From NCBI RefSeq assembly GCF_003143935.1, contig NZ_QFRX01000001.1, positions 7,537,400 through 7,601,399 of the forward strand: DNA of 64,000 nt. The letters run 5' to 3'. Origin of the DNA: Streptomyces sp. Act143. GTDB taxonomy: Bacteria > Actinomycetota > Actinomycetes > Streptomycetales > Streptomycetaceae. Made by a program: the position numbers and the translations under genes. Positions 61,760 to 64,000 of the stretch are shown here, piece by piece (within the stretch, counting starts at the first letter, position 1; each line of letters starts with the position of its first letter). The notes beneath the pieces are model-generated. The model worked only from the letters and a program-made list of their open reading frames with translations, did no database searches and was not told the DNA's origin.

Positions 61760-63184
61760 TCACGCTCCAGCGGATGTGGATGTGGATGTGGATGTGGATG
61801 TGGTCGTAGACGTGGACGGAGACATGGACGGAGACGTGGGCGCGTATGCGACCGCGGAAGGCACCGCATCGTCCGAACCGGCCGCCCGCATCGACTCCCC
61901 GGGGCTCCCCACCGCTCCGGCCCGGGCGACCGCCGTGTCGGCATCCTCCACGCCCACCGGCAGCTCCGCCGTCACCACGAACCCGCCGCGAGCCCCTGGC
62001 CCGGCCTCCAACCAGCCCCCCGCCGCCGCAAGTCGCTCCCGCAACCCACGCAGGCCGGTGCCCCCAGCTGCCGCGCCTTCCGGCCTCGCACCCCCCTCCC
62101 CGTCGTCCATCACCCGCACCCGAACCCGCTCGGCCTCCCCCTCCACCGAGATCGCGCACCGCGCGGCCCCCTGTCCGTGCCGCACCACATTGGTCACCGC
62201 CTCCCGTACCACCCACCCCAGCAATGCCTCCGTCTGCGCCGCGAGCGGCGGGCCGGACCGGTGGACGGCGGGCTCGACGCCCGCGGCCTCCAGGACGGAC
62301 CGCGCCCGGTCGAGCTCGGTGCTGAGGCTGCCCTCGCGGTATCCCGTCACCGCTTCCCGGATCTCCGTGAGGGCCTGGCGGCCGACGGACTCGATGTCGG
62401 TGATCTGGGCGACGGCGGCGTCCAGGTCGCGGGGCGCCAGACGGCGGGCCGCCTCCGACTTGACCACGATCACGGACATGGTGTGGCCGAGCAGGTCGTG
62501 CAGATCGCGCGAGAACCGCAGGCGTTCCTCCTCGACCGCACGCCGGGCCAACTCCTCGCGGGCGGCCCGCAGTTCCCGTACCGCCTCGGACAGCGACAGG
62601 ATCGCGGCCGTCACCATCGTCGACAGGAACGTGGCGTAGGCGATGTTCACCGCGTCCCAGCCCTCCCGGTACGCGGCGACCGCCGCCGCCAGTGCGGTCA
62701 GGGCCAGGCCGGCCCTGCCGAGCCACCGGCCCCGGGTGACCGCCCCGGTGGCCAGGCCCAGCAGGGGGAAGAAGTAGAGCCAGCTGCCGCCGTAGCCGAG
62801 AGCGAGGGCGCAGGTCACCACGGCCATGAGGGCCAGGGCCCATCGGGTCGAACGGGCCTGCCGCGTCTCCTTCGTGAAGGCGCGGAAGACCACGTAGATG
62901 TAGAGGGAGTTGAAGACGAACAGGCCGATGCCGCCGAGCACCGGCTGCTGCGTGCCCGCCCGGAAGAGGTTGGAGAACGCGCCCATGCCCAGCAGCAGCC
63001 AGGGGAGGAGCGTGAAGCCGGTGGGCGGTGGACCCGGGTTCTCCAGCCGCTTGTCCGTCCTGCCGGCGAGACGGCAGGACACCGTCCCCCACCAGCGCCG
63101 CCGGTTGCCTGTGCCCGTGCCCGTGCCTGTGCCTGTGCCTGTGCCTGTGGCCGAGCCCGTGTCTGTCCTGGTCCCCTGTGTCAT
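61760..63184 (-). CDS. DesK-type sensor histidine kinase with repeat-expanded ends
   Basis: 474 residues from ATG 63184 (GGGAGCC upstream). N-terminal TDTGSATGTGTGTGTGTGTGN is coded by a hexanucleotide array. Five to six membrane helices (residues about 65-195) follow. HisKA_3: EEERLRFSRDLHDLLGHTMSVIVVKSEAARRLA (phospho-His). HATPase: EALLGWVVREAVTNVVRHGQGA (N box) and GTGLRGLRERLAAAGG (G2). The C-terminal about 40 residues end in Thr/Ser repeats (STTTSTSTSTSTSAGA), again hexanucleotide-coded. Signal unknown. Confidence 0.9.
   Translation of the reverse strand: MTQGTRTDTGSATGTGTGTGTGTGTGNRRRWWGTVSCRLAGRTDKRLENPGPPPTGFTLLPWLLLGMGAFSNLFRAGTQQPVLGGIGLFVFNSLYIYVVFRAFTKETRQARSTRWALALMAVVTCALALGYGGSWLYFFPLLGLATGAVTRGRWLGRAGLALTALAAAVAAYREGWDAVNIAYATFLSTMVTAAILSLSEAVRELRAAREELARRAVEEERLRFSRDLHDLLGHTMSVIVVKSEAARRLAPRDLDAAVAQITDIESVGRQALTEIREAVTGYREGSLSTELDRARSVLEAAGVEPAVHRSGPPLAAQTEALLGWVVREAVTNVVRHGQGAARCAISVEGEAERVRVRVMDDGEGGARPEGAAAGGTGLRGLRERLAAAGGWLEAGPGARGGFVVTAELPVGVEDADTAVARAGAVGSPGESMRAAGSDDAVPSAVAYAPTSPSMSPSTSTTTSTSTSTSTSAGA
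61772..61840. repeat. Hexanucleotide array in the 3' end of the histidine kinase gene
   Basis: GGATGT units repeated about 5 times (61772-61804), followed by diverged GTCGTAGACGTGGACGGAGAC units. On the minus strand it codes the Ser/Thr tail of the kinase. Frame-neutral because of 6-bp unit. Confidence 0.8.
63107..63150. repeat. Hexanucleotide array in the 5' end of the histidine kinase gene
   Basis: CCTGTG/CCCGTG units, about seven copies, coding alternate Thr-Gly (TGTGTG) near the kinase N-terminus on the minus strand. Variation changes length but not frame. Confidence 0.8.
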
Positions 63185-63263
63185 GGCTCCCACGCTACGA
63201 ACCCCACCCACCCGCGCGGCAGAGTCGGTCGTACGGAATCCCGCAGGACAAATGTCACGGGTG

Positions 63264-63317
63264 CCCGAAGCCGAAGCCGAAGCCGAAGCCGAAGCCGGAG
63301 CCGGAGCCGGAGCCGAC
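63264..63317. repeat. Hexanucleotide array GCCGAA/GCCGGA
   Basis: GCCGAA repeated about five times, then GCCGGA about four times, upstream of the kinase gene. A related GCCGAA/GCCGGA pattern is found in the PP2C gene at 39800-39860. Confidence 0.8.
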
Positions 63318-63405
63318 GCTGAAACCGGACCGGGGGCCGGTAACTGACACTCCGTCAGGAGTCTTCACAACTCCCGTGCCCTGGGCTATACAGGGGGCGC
63401 CGGAC

Positions 63406-63419
63406 TGGAACGCGTTCTA
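63406..63419 (+). promoter_or_regulatory. KstR-like operator upstream of the MaoC hydratase
   Basis: TGGAACGCGTTCTA is a perfect match to TnnAACnnGTTnnA, with the extended palindrome GGAACGCGTTCTAG. It lies about 174 nt upstream of the MaoC start. Confidence 0.8.
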
Positions 63420-63592
63420 GATCGGCCCGTGACGACCTCGGTGCGGCCGACGGTGCGGACGGCCGCACCGGGGTCTTCGAGCCGGTCTCCCGACCGTTCC
63501 CCAACCCGTCCGCGACCCGCCCCACTTCATCCGACCCGCCCGAACCCGTCCTGGACCCGCCCGACCCCGCCCCTGACCCCGAGGGAGCCGCA

Positions 63593-64000
63593 TTGCCCAT
63601 CGACGCCGCCAAGGCCCTTGCCGCCGCACCCCGTTCCGGCGAGATCTCCTGGAACTCCAAGGACGTGCAGCTCTACCACCTCGGCATCGGCGCGGGCGCG
63701 AACCCCGACAAGGCCAGTCCCGCCACCGACCCCGACGAGCTGCGCTACACGCTGGAGTCCCGGCTGCACGTGCTGCCGAGCTTCGCCACCGTCGCCGGCT
63801 CCGGCTCGCCCGGGGTGATCAGCGGTCTGTCCATGCCCGGCATCGAGGTCGACCTGGCCCGCGTGCTGCACGGCGGACAGTCGCTGACGATCCACCGCCC
63901 CCTCCCCGTCACCGGCACCGCGACCGCCACCAGCCGGATCGCCGCGATCCACGACAAGGGCAAGGCGGCCGTCCTCGTGATGCGCACCGAGGTCGCCGAC
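63593..64000 (+). CDS. MaoC-family enoyl-CoA hydratase (3' truncated)
   Basis: 136 residues visible, cut by the window edge. TTG start with GAGGGAG 6 nt upstream: MPIDAAKALAAAPRSGEISWNSKDVQLYHLGIGAGANPDKASPATDPDELRYTLESRLHVLPSFATVAG, then EVDLARVLHGGQSLTIHRPLPVTGTATATSRIAAIHDKGKAAVLVMRTEVAD. The block SWxxKDVxLYHLGxGAGxxP and LP(S/T)FATVxG is that of the Hsd4B/2-enoyl-CoA hydratase-2 group, which in mycobacteria belongs to the KstR regulon. The catalytic hotdog domain would follow downstream. Confidence 0.82.
   Translation, partial: MPIDAAKALAAAPRSGEISWNSKDVQLYHLGIGAGANPDKASPATDPDELRYTLESRLHVLPSFATVAGSGSPGVISGLSMPGIEVDLARVLHGGQSLTIHRPLPVTGTATATSRIAAIHDKGKAAVLVMRTEVAD

Larger units (their letters stand above)
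63185..63592. other. Intergenic region between the kinase and MaoC genes
   Basis: 408 nt with no supported gene. It contains a third hexanucleotide array (63264-63317), then the KstR-like box (63406-63419), then a C-rich stretch up to the ribosome site GAGGGAG of the MaoC gene. Start-free open frames here are short and repeat-driven. Confidence 0.6.

Noticed and set aside
63107-63317. CRISPR-like array.
   Set aside because: Repeats are 6-bp microsatellites without spacers, and no cas genes are near.

Overview
The window is chromosomal DNA of a high-GC actinomycete, almost certainly Streptomyces. The signs are very high GC, third-position GC in every gene, many GTG starts, Streptomyces-only families (DUF397/DUF5753 pairs, DUF2277, DUF2330, SCO2322-type and SCO4225-type proteins) and short Streptomyces-type palindromic repeats. 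I see no prophage, plasmid backbone, CRISPR array or large biosynthetic cluster.

Region by region. 0-5 kb: the end of a tellurium-resistance-associated module (TRSP/phosphoribosyltransferase-StiP protein and a HAD hydrolase), a zinc-ribbon protein, a coiled-coil membrane protein and a DUF4097 lipoprotein. 5-9 kb: tRNA-Val(TAC) with promoter and terminator, ketopantoate reductase-like protein, MBL hydrolase, DedA and DoxX membrane proteins. 9-14 kb: PhoD-type phosphatase, secreted HNH nuclease, a yybP-ykoY (Mn2+) riboswitch in front of a GDT1-family exporter, a HAD phosphatase and a peptidoglycan-binding protein. 14-26 kb: an MFS exporter fused to a winged-helix-like tail and followed by 34-bp tandem repeats, coiled-coil proteins, a broken DUF1992 gene carrying a repeat, FHA protein, O-methyltransferase, DUF2330 protein, a GT87-PAP2 fusion, a LuxR regulator and a flavin monooxygenase.

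Two systems stand out. The first is an operon on the minus strand (38.5 to 32.65 kb): a cobalamin riboswitch, then a secreted membrane-anchored alpha/alpha-toroid protein that resembles the cobalamin-binding half of animal transcobalamin/intrinsic factor, a SCO2322-type surface protein, and a complete ECF transporter (T subunit, double ATPase, S subunit). I read this as a vitamin B12 acquisition system with an extracellular capture protein. The second is a dispersed steroid side-chain regulon. A KstR-type TetR repressor lies at 47 kb, and KstR-like boxes (TnnAACnnGTTnnA) lie in front of a CYP125-like P450, a FadA5-like thiolase, an MBL hydrolase, an aldehyde dehydrogenase-ferredoxin pair, kstR itself with a glycosyltransferase-methyltransferase-toroid operon, and a MaoC hydratase at the right edge. 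Unrelated genes are interspersed.

The remaining region (50-63 kb) carries a lipoprotein and an LLM flavin oxidoreductase that meet in a perfect 24-bp inverted repeat, an N-acetylmuramoyl-L-alanine amidase, two divergent MFS exporters (one with a carboxypeptidase-regulatory-like tail), a SigE-family sigma factor with a membrane partner, and a NarL/DesK-type two-component system whose kinase gene is expanded at both ends by hexanucleotide repeats. Start codons were chosen by Shine-Dalgarno spacing and family length. Functional names rest on motif recognition, not on database searches.
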